In this document: positions 50,029 to 58,459 of the stretch, in pieces | Numbering within the stretch: position 1 is the first letter of the stretch | Layout of the letters: each line of letters opens with the position of its first letter | Assembly (NCBI RefSeq): GCF_016862795.1 | Contig: NZ_BONQ01000014.1 | Coordinates: forward strand, 124,001-188,000 | Reading direction: 5' to 3' | DNA from: Dactylosporangium siamense | Lineage (GTDB): Bacteria; Actinomycetota; Actinomycetes; Mycobacteriales; Micromonosporaceae | Length of the DNA: 64,000 nucleotides | The notes under the pieces: generated by a model | Told to the model about the DNA's origin: nothing | What the model saw: only the letters and a program-made list of their open reading frames with translations | The model's database searches: none | Position numbers and translations under genes: made by a program

Positions 50029-51140
50029 CACCGCTCGCCTCCCACTCGATACGACAGCACGGTCCGGTCCAGGTCGGCGAGGCGGGGCCGGCCGGTCAGC
50101 GCCATCGCGTGCGCCAGCTCCCCGGTCGCCGTCTGCAGCAACCCGGCCACCCCGTCGGCGCCCCCGGCGGCGAGGGCCCACAACGGCGGCCGGCCGAGCA
50201 GCACCATGCGGGCGCCGAGCGCGAGGGCGACGAGCGCGTCCGTGCCGCGCCGGACCCCGCCGTCGAACAGCACCGGCATCGCCCCGGCGACCGCGTCGAC
50301 GACCTCGGGCAGCGCGTCGAGGGCGGCGACGGCGCCGTCGAGCTGGCGGCCGCCGTGGTTGGACACCACGATCCCGTCGACGCCGTGCTCGACCGCCAGG
50401 GCCGCGTCCTCGGCGGTCAGGATGCCCTTGAGCACGATCGGCAGGCTCGTCTGCGACCGGAGCCAGGCCAGGTCCGCCCAGGTGACGGTCTGGTCGAAGG
50501 ACTGGGCGGCGTGCTCGGCGATCGCGGAGCGGCCCGTGCCGCCGCGGTGGGTCACGGCCATGACCGCCTCGTCGACGTTGACGGCGGTGACGTCGCCGGG
50601 GATCGCGAAGCCGTTGCGCATGTCGCGCCAGCGCCGGCCGATCCGGGGCGCGTCGACGGTGAGCAGCAGCGCCTGGTATCCGGCGTCGGCGGCCCGCCGG
50701 ATCAGGTCGGCCAGCACGTCGCGGCGGCTGAGCCAGTACAGGTGCAGCCAGAGCCCACCGGTGGACGCCTTCGCGATGTCCTCGACGGTGCGGCTGGCGA
50801 AGACGCTGACCACGAACAGGGCCCCCGCGGCGCCCGCGCCCTGCGCGGTGGCGACCTCGCCCTCGGCGTCGACGAGGCGGTGATACGCGGTGGGTGCCAC
50901 CCCGATCGGGGTCGCGAAGTCCGCGCCGAACAGCGACACGGTGGTGTCGACTGTGGACACGTCGGTCAGCACCCGGGGCCGCAGCCGCACCCGGTCGAAC
51001 GCGGCGACGTTGGCGGCCAGGGTGCGCTCGGACTCCGCACCGCCCTCGATGAAGTCCCACACGTCGGGATCGACGAGGTCGCGGGCGAGGTGCTGATAGT
51101 CGGAGGCGGTCAACACCGGCCCCGTCCGAGGTCGTGTCAC
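50028..51140 (-). CDS. hmo: 4-hydroxymandelate oxidase-like FMN enzyme
   Basis: This 370-aa FMN-dependent alpha-hydroxy acid oxidase has the active-site VSNHGGRQLDG (His262, Arg265), Lys238 in LKGI and Tyr135 in LYW. APTAYHRL and RRWRDMRNGFAIPGDVTAVN are very close to Hmo enzymes of glycopeptide clusters. It oxidises 4-hydroxymandelate to 4-hydroxyphenylglyoxylate. The start is GTG 51140, with a divergent SGNH gene upstream. TAGGCT on the minus strand near 51165 is a candidate -10. It leads the Hmo-HpgT-PPTase operon, so the aromatic amino acid and carrier activation are made from one transcript. Confidence 0.9.
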   Translation of the reverse strand: MTRPRTGPVLTASDYQHLARDLVDPDVWDFIEGGAESERTLAANVAAFDRVRLRPRVLTDVSTVDTTVSLFGADFATPIGVAPTAYHRLVDAEGEVATAQGAGAAGALFVVSVFASRTVEDIAKASTGGLWLHLYWLSRRDVLADLIRRAADAGYQALLLTVDAPRIGRRWRDMRNGFAIPGDVTAVNVDEAVMAVTHRGGTGRSAIAEHAAQSFDQTVTWADLAWLRSQTSLPIVLKGILTAEDAALAVEHGVDGIVVSNHGGRQLDGAVAALDALPEVVDAVAGAMPVLFDGGVRRGTDALVALALGARMVLLGRPPLWALAAGGADGVAGLLQTATGELAHAMALTGRPRLADLDRTVLSYRVGGER

Positions 51141-51186
51141 CGGCGCTCCATAGGCGGTAGCCTATCGGTGCCACGCCAGGATCGAC

Positions 51187-51903
51187 ATGAGCCGAAAGTC
51201 TTACATGGCCATCGATAGCATGCTGATCGCCGAGCTGTCCGACCCGTTCTGCCTCACCGCCGGGGAGGCCGACACCCTCCTCGACGGCCACCCCTGGCAC
51301 CGGTTCGCGATCCTCGGCGACAGCGTCGCCGAAGGCCTCACCGACCCGGTCGACGGCTACCACCCTCTCGCGTTCCCGGACCGGGTGCGGGTGGAGCTGG
51401 CCCGGCACCGGCCCGGCCTCGCGCACCGCAACCTCGGCGTGCGCAACCTGCGCGCCGCCGAGGTCCTGGCGACCCAGCTGGGTCCGGCGCTGGCGTTCCG
51501 CCCCGACCTGGCGCTGGTGATCTGCGGCGCCAACGACGCGATGCGCCCCGGCTACGAGGCCCGCGCCGACGCCGTCGACGCGACGCTGGCCGCGCTGATC
51601 CGCCCGTTGCAGGCGGCCGGCGCCCGGGTCGTCACCGTGTCGCTGTTCGTCATGCCGGCCTACCCGTCGATGCCGGCCTGGCTCGGCCCGGCGTTCTCCC
51701 GCAGAATGAGCATGCTCGGCCGGCGCACCACCGCACTCGCCGAGACCCTCGGCACGATCCACGTCGACCTCGCCACGCACCCGGCGATCGGCACCGGTGA
51801 CGCCCTCACCGGCGCCGACGGCCTGCACGGCAACGGTCGCAGCCACGCCATCGCCGCGGCGGAGATGATCCGCCGCCTGTCCCGTGAGATCCAGGGAGCC
51901 TAG
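51187..51903 (+). CDS. SGNH/GDSL hydrolase
   Basis: This 238-aa esterase/lipase-like protein has FAILGDSVAEGL (Ser nucleophile, block I), the Gly block in NLGVRNLRAAE, VICGANDAM (Asn, block III) and a terminal DGLHGNGRSH (Asp-His, block V). It has no signal peptide, so it is cytoplasmic. It could release or edit an ester-linked intermediate. It is divergent from the Hmo-like gene and just outside the clearly biosynthetic genes, with an alpha/beta hydrolase two bases downstream. Participation in the pathway is possible but not shown. Confidence 0.9.
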   Translation: MSRKSYMAIDSMLIAELSDPFCLTAGEADTLLDGHPWHRFAILGDSVAEGLTDPVDGYHPLAFPDRVRVELARHRPGLAHRNLGVRNLRAAEVLATQLGPALAFRPDLALVICGANDAMRPGYEARADAVDATLAALIRPLQAAGARVVTVSLFVMPAYPSMPAWLGPAFSRRMSMLGRRTTALAETLGTIHVDLATHPAIGTGDALTGADGLHGNGRSHAIAAAEMIRRLSREIQGA

Positions 51904-51905
51904 AG

Positions 51906-52841
51906 ATGCCACTCGACCCGCAGCTGCAGGCGATGCGCAACCAGCGCGAACGCGACGGCGTCGCCCCGCTGTACTCGATGACCCTCGAGGCCGCCCGGGC
52001 CGCCGACCTCGCCTCCATCAAGGCCGCCGGCGGCACGCCCGAGCCGGTCGAGGACGTCACCGACCACTGGATCGCCGGACCCGACGGTCAGCTGCAGGTC
52101 CGGGTGTACCGCCCGAGCGGTGACCGCCCGTTGCCGGTGCTGGTCTACTTCTTCGGCGGCGGCTGGGTCCTGGGTACCATCGACACCGCCGACGGCATCG
52201 CCCGCACGCTCGCCAACAGCGCCGGCTGCCTGGTCGTCGTCCCCGGCTACCGGCTCGCGCCCGAGCATCCGTTCCCCGCGTCGATCGAGGACTGCTACGC
52301 CGCGGTCCGCTGGGTCGCCGACAGCGCCGCCGAGCTCGGCGCGGACCCGGCCCGCATCGCGGTCGGCGGTGACAGCGCCGGCGGCAACCTCGCCGCCGGG
52401 GTGACGCTGATCGCGCAGGAGGCCGGCGACCTCGCGCTCGCCGGGCAGCTGCTCGTCTACCCCAACACCGACCAGCTCGCCGACGACGAGTCCATGCGCG
52501 CCAACGACGACCCGTTCCAGTTCAACCACCACTCCGTCGCCTGGTACCGCCGGCACTACCTGATCGACCCCGACGACGCCGAGAACCCCCTGGCGTCGCC
52601 GCTGCGCGCGGAGACCCTCAAGGGCCTGCCCCCGGCGCTGATCATCACCGCCGAATACGACCCGCTGCGCGACCAGGGCGAACGCTACGCGAAGCGGCTC
52701 GCCGACGACGCCGTCCCGGTCACCCTCGCCCGCTACGACGGCATGTCCCACGGCTTCTTCGCGATGGCCGGGAGCGTCGACGAGAGCCGCGTCGCCCTGG
52801 CCCAGGCGGCCGCGCAGCTGCGAGCGTGGTTCGCATCCTGA
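51906..52841 (+). CDS. Alpha/beta hydrolase, hormone-sensitive-lipase family
   Basis: This 311-aa esterase has the oxyanion YFFGGGWVLG (HGGG variant), the nucleophile GGDSAGGNLA (Ser near 158), EYDPLRDQG (Asp) and YDGMSHGFF (His), a full catalytic set. The HGG-to-FGG change at the oxyanion motif is uncommon. It starts two bases after the SGNH stop and overlaps the downstream kinase by 16 bases, so the three genes form an operon. The substrate is likely a small acyl ester. Confidence 0.92.
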   Translation: MPLDPQLQAMRNQRERDGVAPLYSMTLEAARAADLASIKAAGGTPEPVEDVTDHWIAGPDGQLQVRVYRPSGDRPLPVLVYFFGGGWVLGTIDTADGIARTLANSAGCLVVVPGYRLAPEHPFPASIEDCYAAVRWVADSAAELGADPARIAVGGDSAGGNLAAGVTLIAQEAGDLALAGQLLVYPNTDQLADDESMRANDDPFQFNHHSVAWYRRHYLIDPDDAENPLASPLRAETLKGLPPALIITAEYDPLRDQGERYAKRLADDAVPVTLARYDGMSHGFFAMAGSVDESRVALAQAAAQLRAWFAS

Positions 52842-53695
52842 CGGCGCTGCGGCGCAACGTCGCCGGCGCGTGGGGCGCGGCCGGTGAACGCTGGCTCGCC
52901 GACCTGCCCGACCTGCTCGCCGGCCTCGCCGCGGACTGGGACCTCGTCCTCGGCCCGCCGTATGACCTGACGTTCCACTACGTCGCGGCCGTGCGGTGCG
53001 CCGACGGCACCCGGGCGGTGCTGAAGGTCGGCTTCGAGCTGTCGGTCGAGGCCGCCGCCCTCGCCGCGTTCGACGGCCGCGGCGCCGCCCGCCTGCTGCG
53101 CGCCGACCCCGACCGCGGCGCCCTGCTCCTGGAGCAGGTGTCCCCCGGCGACCGGCTCCGCGACCTCGTCCCGGACCGCGATCCCGAGGCGACCGAGGTC
53201 CTGGCGGGCCTGATGCGCCGCCTGCACGTGCCGCCGGTCGCTGGGCTGCCGACGGTGCTGTCGCAGGTCTCGGCCCTGGACGGGCACCGCGGCGCCGTCC
53301 CCGCCGACCTGGTCGGCCCGGCGGCGGCCGCCATGCGGTTCCTGTGCGCGACGGCGACCCGCGAGGCGGTCCTGCACGGCGACCTGCACCACGACAACGT
53401 GCTGCGCGGCACCCGCGACCCGTGGCTGGTGATCGACCCGCACGGCCTGGTCGGCGACCCCGGCTACGAGATCGGCTCGATCCTGTTCAACCCCGACCCC
53501 GGCGACCGCGACCCGGCGCTCACCGCCCTCGTCCCGGCCCGGCTGCGGCAGCTGTCGGCGGCGCTGGGCGAGCCGGTGGACCGCCTCGCCGCCTGGGGCT
53601 TCGTCAAGGCCGTCCTGTCCGAGGTGTGGACCGCCGACTCCGGCGGCACCCCGTCCCGCGCCCGCGACGTCGCCGAGCTGCTCCGCCCTTCGTGA
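52826..53695 (+). CDS. Aminoglycoside phosphotransferase-like kinase, APH(6) type
   Basis: This 289-aa protein kinase-like-fold phosphotransferase has ATP-binding Lys in RAVLKVGFELSVEAAAL, ALLLEQVSPGDRL, catalytic AVLHGDLHHDNVLRG and metal-binding LVIDPHGLVGDPGYE. It matches streptomycin 6-phosphotransferase-like (APH(6)) proteins, frequent and mostly uncharacterised in actinomycetes. It may phosphorylate a sugar or aminocyclitol; true drug resistance cannot be claimed. GTG 52826 lies within the end of the hydrolase gene. Confidence 0.9.
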   Translation: MVRILTALRRNVAGAWGAAGERWLADLPDLLAGLAADWDLVLGPPYDLTFHYVAAVRCADGTRAVLKVGFELSVEAAALAAFDGRGAARLLRADPDRGALLLEQVSPGDRLRDLVPDRDPEATEVLAGLMRRLHVPPVAGLPTVLSQVSALDGHRGAVPADLVGPAAAAMRFLCATATREAVLHGDLHHDNVLRGTRDPWLVIDPHGLVGDPGYEIGSILFNPDPGDRDPALTALVPARLRQLSAALGEPVDRLAAWGFVKAVLSEVWTADSGGTPSRARDVAELLRPS

Positions 53696-53756
53696 GCGCC
53701 GGCAGAAATTCCATCGGGGATGCAATGTCCGGTGGGGGAGCCCGCATCTGGAGAAG

Positions 53757-54266
53757 GTGACGTTCGAGGCCTACCTCGCGCTGCGGCTGCCGGCGCTGCT
53801 GCGCTATGCGCTCATGCTCACCGGCGACCCGCACCTGGCCGAGGACGTGGTGCAGGAGACGATGGTCCGCGCCCACCTGCACTGGCGGCGGGTGCAGCGC
53901 GCCGACCTGCCCGACCGGTACGTCAAGCGCATGGTCACCAACACCTACCTCGGCTGGCGGCGCGGCGGCTGGTTCCGGCGGGCGGTGCCGGTCGCGGACG
54001 TGCCGGAGCGCGAGAGCGTGCCCGATCCGGCGGAGTCGTCGGCGGTACGCCACGAGCTGTGGCAACGCCTGACCGCGCTGCCGCCCAGGCAACGGGCCGC
54101 GGTGGTGCTGCGGTTCTACGAGGACCTCGACGACGCCGCGATCGCCGACGTGCTGGGCTGCTCGGTCAGCACCGTGCGGTCCCAGATCTCCCGGGCGCTC
54201 GCCACCCTGCGCGACGGGGCGGAGCGGGGCGTCCCGCTGACCCACCGGACAGGTGATGCACGATGA
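53757..54266 (+). CDS. SigE-family RNA polymerase sigma factor
   Basis: This 169-aa ECF sigma factor has region 2 (LLRYALMLTGDPHLAEDVVQETMVRAHLHWRRV) and region 4 (LPPRQRAAVVLRFYEDLDDAAIADVLGCSVSTVRSQISRAL). This SigE-like group without a classical ZAS anti-sigma is abundant in Micromonosporaceae and Streptomyces. The start GTG 53757 follows GGAGAAGG. Its stop overlaps the next gene, a membrane protein that is the likely regulator of the sigma factor. Confidence 0.93.
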   Translation: MTFEAYLALRLPALLRYALMLTGDPHLAEDVVQETMVRAHLHWRRVQRADLPDRYVKRMVTNTYLGWRRGGWFRRAVPVADVPERESVPDPAESSAVRHELWQRLTALPPRQRAAVVLRFYEDLDDAAIADVLGCSVSTVRSQISRALATLRDGAERGVPLTHRTGDAR

Positions 54267-55243
54267 TCGACGACGAGCTGCGGGAGATGTTCACGGAGCG
54301 GGAGCCGTTCGCGCCCGACGCGGACCGGACCACCGGCCGGATCCTGCGCGGCATCCCGGTGCACCGGCGGCGGACCCGGCAGCGATGGGCCGCGGCGGCC
54401 CTCGCCGTGATCGCCGCCGCCGTGGCCGTGCCGGTGCTCGCCGGCGGGGCCGACGGGCCGCGCCGGGACGCGCTCGTCGCGGCCGGCGACACCCACGTGA
54501 CGCTGCCGGTCACCCCGACGTGGCTGCCGGAGGCGGTGGTCACCAGGACATACGTGGACGCCAACCTCGCCGAGGGGGTGTGGGTGGTCGACTACGACTT
54601 CGGTGGCGGCGCCGGCGGCGTCCTCGCCGTGGAGCTGCGCACCAGCACCAAGCCGCCGGTCATCGACCCGTCCTCGGCGGTGGTGCCGCCGACCGGGCCG
54701 CCGGTCGACGTGCTCGGGCACAGCGCCGCCGAGTATGAGCGCGTCGACGAGCAGCAGGGCGAGCAGTCGTGCCAGCTGCTGTGGCAGGACGGCCGGCTGC
54801 GGCTCAGCGTGCGCGCCCGGGCGAAGGGCGTCACGCCCGGCGTCGCCTGCGCCACCGCCCGGCAGGTGGCGCGCGGGCTCGTCGAGCGGCCGATGGAGCT
54901 GGACCGGCCGATCCGGTTCGGGCTGATGCCCCGCGACTACGTCCTGGTGCAGGCGGGCACGAACATCGAGGCGTGGTGCCCGCGGACCGGGGACAACCAG
55001 CACACGCCGCGGTGCGTGCAGGCGCGGGACGCGGCGAGCACCCCGACCGCGAACGGGCGCCGGGTCACGGTCCGCGGGCAGATCGGCTGGCTGGACCGGA
55101 CCGAGACCGAGGTGATCCTGGTCGTGCCCGGCTACGTCGAGGTGCGCACCCCGACCCCGGCGGTCGACCCGGCGATCGCCGCGCTCACCGACGACGACCT
55201 GATCCGCCTCGCCGAGTCCGTCTCCCTCCGCCGGGGTTGGTGA
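54263..55243 (+). CDS. Membrane protein, putative anti-sigma partner
   Basis: This 326-aa protein has a cytoplasmic N-terminus (IDDELREMFTEREPFAPDA, then RRRTRQR) and one TM helix at about residues 43-62. A large extracytoplasmic domain of beta-type sequence follows, with several Cys (EQSCQLLW, VACATARQ, EAWCPRTG, PRCVQA) that could form disulfides. It has no recognised domain. The overlap with the sigma factor and the topology fit a membrane anti-sigma or sensor. The last codons enter the first copy of the tandem repeat at 55234. Confidence 0.75.
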   Translation: MIDDELREMFTEREPFAPDADRTTGRILRGIPVHRRRTRQRWAAAALAVIAAAVAVPVLAGGADGPRRDALVAAGDTHVTLPVTPTWLPEAVVTRTYVDANLAEGVWVVDYDFGGGAGGVLAVELRTSTKPPVIDPSSAVVPPTGPPVDVLGHSAAEYERVDEQQGEQSCQLLWQDGRLRLSVRARAKGVTPGVACATARQVARGLVERPMELDRPIRFGLMPRDYVLVQAGTNIEAWCPRTGDNQHTPRCVQARDAASTPTANGRRVTVRGQIGWLDRTETEVILVVPGYVEVRTPTPAVDPAIAALTDDDLIRLAESVSLRRGW

Positions 55244-55440
55244 CCCGGCACCGGAACGACGCTCGGGTCGGCGACGCGGCACCGGAACGACGCTCGGGTC
55301 GGCGACGCGGCACCGGAACGACGCCCTGGGTTGGTGACACGGCACCGGACCTCCGCCGGGGTTGGTGACCCGGTACCGGAACGGCTCGGGGCTCGGTGAC
55401 GCGGCACCGGAACGACGCCGGGTTGGTGACCCGGCGCCGG
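55234..55440 (+). repeat. Tandem repeat of about 31 bp, seven copies
   Basis: The units share GGTTGGTGACCCGG followed by CACCGGAACGACG, with variants GTCGGCGACGCGG and CTCGGTGACGCGG. The first copy contains the stop codon of the upstream gene, and the array ends just before the STAND gene. Confidence 0.9.
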
Positions 55441-55458
55441 ATCGGCGAAGATCGCTGC

Positions 55459-57774
55459 ATGCGGACGAGGTTGGGCGTGCTGCTGGCGGTCGTGTCCGGC
55501 CTCTTCTCGGTGCTGCTGGCGGTCGCCGTCAACGTCGCCACCGGCGGGACGCTGCCGGCCCCGCTGGACGAGGTGTCGTGGCTGGCCTGGCCGGCCGTCG
55601 GGGTCCTCGGCGTGGCCGGTGCCGCGCTGGCGTTCTGGCAGCAGTCGACGCCGCCGGCGCTGCCACCGCCGCCCGGGCCGCCGCCGGGGCAGGACCCACC
55701 GCCGCACCCCGTGCCCGCGGAGCTGCCCGCGGCGACCCCGCTCTTCGGCCGGGACGCCGAGGTCGCCGAGATCGTCCGGGTGCTGAGCGGCGGGTCCCCG
55801 GTCGTCACCCTCGCCGCCGCGCCCGGCACCGGCAAGACGTCCCTCGCGCTCGGCGCCGCGCACGCGGTGCGGGCCCGGTTCCCCGACGGGCAGCTGTTCG
55901 CGACCCTGCGCGGCGCGTCCACGGAGCCGGTCGCGCCCGAGGCGGTCCTGGTCCGGTTCCTGACCGCGCTCGGCGTGCCCGAGGACGAGCGGCGGGGCGG
56001 CACCGAGGAGCTCGCCGCCCGGTTCCGGTCCGCCGTCGCCGACCGCGCGGTGCTGGTCCTGCTCGACGACGCCCGCGACGCCGCGCACGTGGCCGCGCTC
56101 CTGCCGGGCGGGTCCCGGTGCGCCACGATCGTCACCAGCCGGCGGCAGCTGACCGGTGTCGCCAATGCGCATGGTGTACCCGTGGCAGCGCTCCCGGAAG
56201 CAGCGGCCGTCGAGCTCATCGCCCGCGTCGCGGGTGACGAGACCGTCCGCCGCGACCCGGCGGGCGCGCGGGCGCTGGTCGCCGCCTGTGCCGGGCTGCC
56301 GCTCGCGGTCCTCATCGTCGCCGGCCGGCTCCGCGCTCGTCCACAGTGGACGCCGTCGGCCCTCGCGGAGCGGCTCGCCGGTGAGCACCGGCGCCTGGAC
56401 GAGCTGCGGCAGGGCGACCTGGCGGTCCGCTCGACGTTCCAGGCCGCGTACGCCGAGCTGTCCGAAGTGGACCGTCTGGTGTTCCGCCGGGCCGGCTCGC
56501 ACCCCGGCCAGGTGTTCACACTTGCCGCCGCGGCGATCCGGGCCGGCGTCGACCTGCCGCGAGCCGAGGCGGCCATGGACCGGCTCGTCGACGCGTTCCT
56601 GATCGAGTCGCCCGGACCGGACCGGTTCCACCTGCATGACCTGCTGCGCCTGTTCGCGACCGAGACCCTGACCGCCCAGGAGCACGCGGACGCGTCGGAG
56701 CGCCTGCTCACCTGGCTGCGCACGCACCGGACCGAGGACGTCGTGGGGTTGCCCGCCGTGCTCGCCGAGGGCGTCTCGGCGGGCCGGCACGCCGCGGTGC
56801 TGGCGCTGGTCGACGTCGTGCACCCGGACGTCACCGACCCGTTCGACCGTTACGCCATGTGGTCCGCCGCGGCCGAGGCCGCCGGCGACGACCGGATCCG
56901 CCGGATCCGTTCGGTCCGCTGGATGTCGCACTCGCTGATGATCGCGGGGGAGGTCCAGCGCGCGATGGCGCCCGCGGACGAGGCCCTCGCGCTCGCCGAG
57001 GCCACCGGCGACCAGTGGGAGATCGCCCAGTCCGTCCGCCGCCGCGGCGAGGTCCTGCGGGACCTGCACCGGTTCGCCGAGTCGGAGGCGGCGCTGCTGC
57101 GGGCGCTGGAGCTGTTCGTCGAGCTCGGCCGGGTCGAGGAGGAGGTCGAGGTACGCACCGCGCTCGGCACCCTGTACAACAACTTCCACCGCCACGAGCT
57201 CAGCCTCCCGATGATGGAACGCGCCCGCGAGCTGCTGCCCGCCGCCGAGACCGTGCAGGCCGGCTGGGTGCTCCTGGCGCTGGGCCTGGCATACCGTTTC
57301 GCCGGCCGCCGCGAGGAGTCCGACGCGGTCATCGCCGAGGTCCCCGGCATCGCCACCCGCGCCGGCGACGACTACCTCCTCGCGTACTACCACCAGGAGC
57401 TCGCCTGGACCGCCGAGGGCGACGGCCGCTGGGACGACGCCGAACGCGGCTTCACCCAGATGCGCATCCTCGCCGAGCGCGTCGGCACCGGCGCCGGGGT
57501 CGGTAGTGCGCTGCTGGGGCTCGGCCAGATCGCCGAACGCCGCGGCGACCTCGACGCCGCGCTCACCCACTACCGCGACGCCACCGCCCGCTACGCCCGC
57601 CTCGGCGACCGCATCCGCGAGGGCGAGGCCAGGCTTCGCGCCGCCGCGGTCCTCAACACCCAGGGCCGGGTCGAGGACGCCGCCGCGGAACGCACCGCGG
57701 CGGACGCCCTGATCGGCGACACTGACTTCCCCTGGGGCGAGAACCTCCTGTCCCGCCTCCCCGACCGGCGGTAA
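55459..57774 (+). CDS. Membrane-anchored STAND (NB-ARC-like) NTPase with TPR-like repeats
   Basis: This 771-aa protein has two TM helices (residues 5-27 and 41-60), a Pro-rich linker, and an NB-ARC/STAND NTPase with Walker A LAAAPGTGKTSLA (119-130), Walker B VLVLLDDARD, sensor-like IVTSRRQL and GLPLAVLIVAGRL. A winged-helix and TPR-like helical repeats run from about 460 to the end. Unlike the related AfsR/SARP regulators it has no DNA-binding domain, and the membrane anchor is unusual. It may be a signalling or defence-type switch. ATG 55459 is chosen because hydrophobic sequence follows; upstream in-frame codons fall within the repeat array. Confidence 0.87.
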   Translation: MRTRLGVLLAVVSGLFSVLLAVAVNVATGGTLPAPLDEVSWLAWPAVGVLGVAGAALAFWQQSTPPALPPPPGPPPGQDPPPHPVPAELPAATPLFGRDAEVAEIVRVLSGGSPVVTLAAAPGTGKTSLALGAAHAVRARFPDGQLFATLRGASTEPVAPEAVLVRFLTALGVPEDERRGGTEELAARFRSAVADRAVLVLLDDARDAAHVAALLPGGSRCATIVTSRRQLTGVANAHGVPVAALPEAAAVELIARVAGDETVRRDPAGARALVAACAGLPLAVLIVAGRLRARPQWTPSALAERLAGEHRRLDELRQGDLAVRSTFQAAYAELSEVDRLVFRRAGSHPGQVFTLAAAAIRAGVDLPRAEAAMDRLVDAFLIESPGPDRFHLHDLLRLFATETLTAQEHADASERLLTWLRTHRTEDVVGLPAVLAEGVSAGRHAAVLALVDVVHPDVTDPFDRYAMWSAAAEAAGDDRIRRIRSVRWMSHSLMIAGEVQRAMAPADEALALAEATGDQWEIAQSVRRRGEVLRDLHRFAESEAALLRALELFVELGRVEEEVEVRTALGTLYNNFHRHELSLPMMERARELLPAAETVQAGWVLLALGLAYRFAGRREESDAVIAEVPGIATRAGDDYLLAYYHQELAWTAEGDGRWDDAERGFTQMRILAERVGTGAGVGSALLGLGQIAERRGDLDAALTHYRDATARYARLGDRIREGEARLRAAAVLNTQGRVEDAAAERTAADALIGDTDFPWGENLLSRLPDRR

Positions 57775-57794
57775 CCTCGGCGCGGGAGGCCGCC

Positions 57795-58225
57795 GTGGCG
57801 AGGTACAACTCCGGGCCGTTCGACAGTGACACCGCGCAGGACCTGCTCGAACTCTCTGCGGAGCTGACGCGGGAGGAGCGCCTCGACAACCTTCGCGCGG
57901 TGTTCCTGGGTGGCCCCCGGCATCCCGACGGCCCGTTCGAGCCGGTCGATAACACCGAGGTCGTCGCCGGGGCCGCGCTGGTCGCCCGGGCGGGGCACGG
58001 ATCGACGGGATCCCGCAGATGGACTTCGACGAGGAGGTCGCCGCCGCGGCGGTCACGGCACCGGGCGATGACCTGATCCAGCTGGCGCTCGAGGCGATCC
58101 GGGCGGTGGCGGCGGACGACGCATGGTTCACGACCCGGCTCGGACCGGGCGACAGCGCGAGGTCCCGGCAGGCGGTCGCGGTCATCGCGGGCGTCCTCGC
58201 CGATCACCGCGCGATATCCGGGTAG
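57795..58225 (+). pseudogene. DUF4259 protein gene interrupted by a frameshift
   Basis: GTG 57795 opens a protein beginning MARYNSGPFDSDTAQDLLEL, the DUF4259 signature (GPFDNDTA). The matching remainder (ARIDGIPQMDFDEEVAAAAV ... HRAISG, TAG at 58223) lies in the -1 frame. The join falls near 57985-58000, within GGGCGGGGCACGG, where loss of one G would explain the shift. In the original frame translation runs on into an Arg/Ser-rich tail to 58076. It may be a true pseudogene, a sequencing error in a G run, or a programmed -1 shift. The function of the family is unknown. Confidence 0.7.
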
Positions 58226-58321
58226 GTCCTGGCCCGTCGTCCCGTCTCTGGACGCTGCCGGAACATCCCGGGGCGATCTGGGTTCGGGTGGACGCGGGCC
58301 ATCGGCGGCACGGCAGGGGCG

Positions 58322-58435
58322 GGCCGCCGCACACGGCAACGCAGGGAGCCGGCCGCCGCACACGGCAACGCAGGAGCCGGGCGCCGCACACCGGCAACGC
58401 AGAAGCCGGCCGCCGCACACCGGCGCCGCGATGCT
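58322..58435 (+). repeat. Tandem repeat of about 29 bp, four copies
   Basis: The units of the form GCCGGCCGCCGCACACGGC followed by AACGCAG lie between the DUF4259 gene and the convergent permease gene. No gene is present between 58226 and 58459. Confidence 0.85.
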
Positions 58436-58459
58436 CGCCGGAGCGATGTGGGCGGCGGG

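Noticed and set aside
55234-55440. CRISPR-like array
   Set aside because: The units abut one another with no unique spacers and diverge gradually, so it is a tandem repeat.
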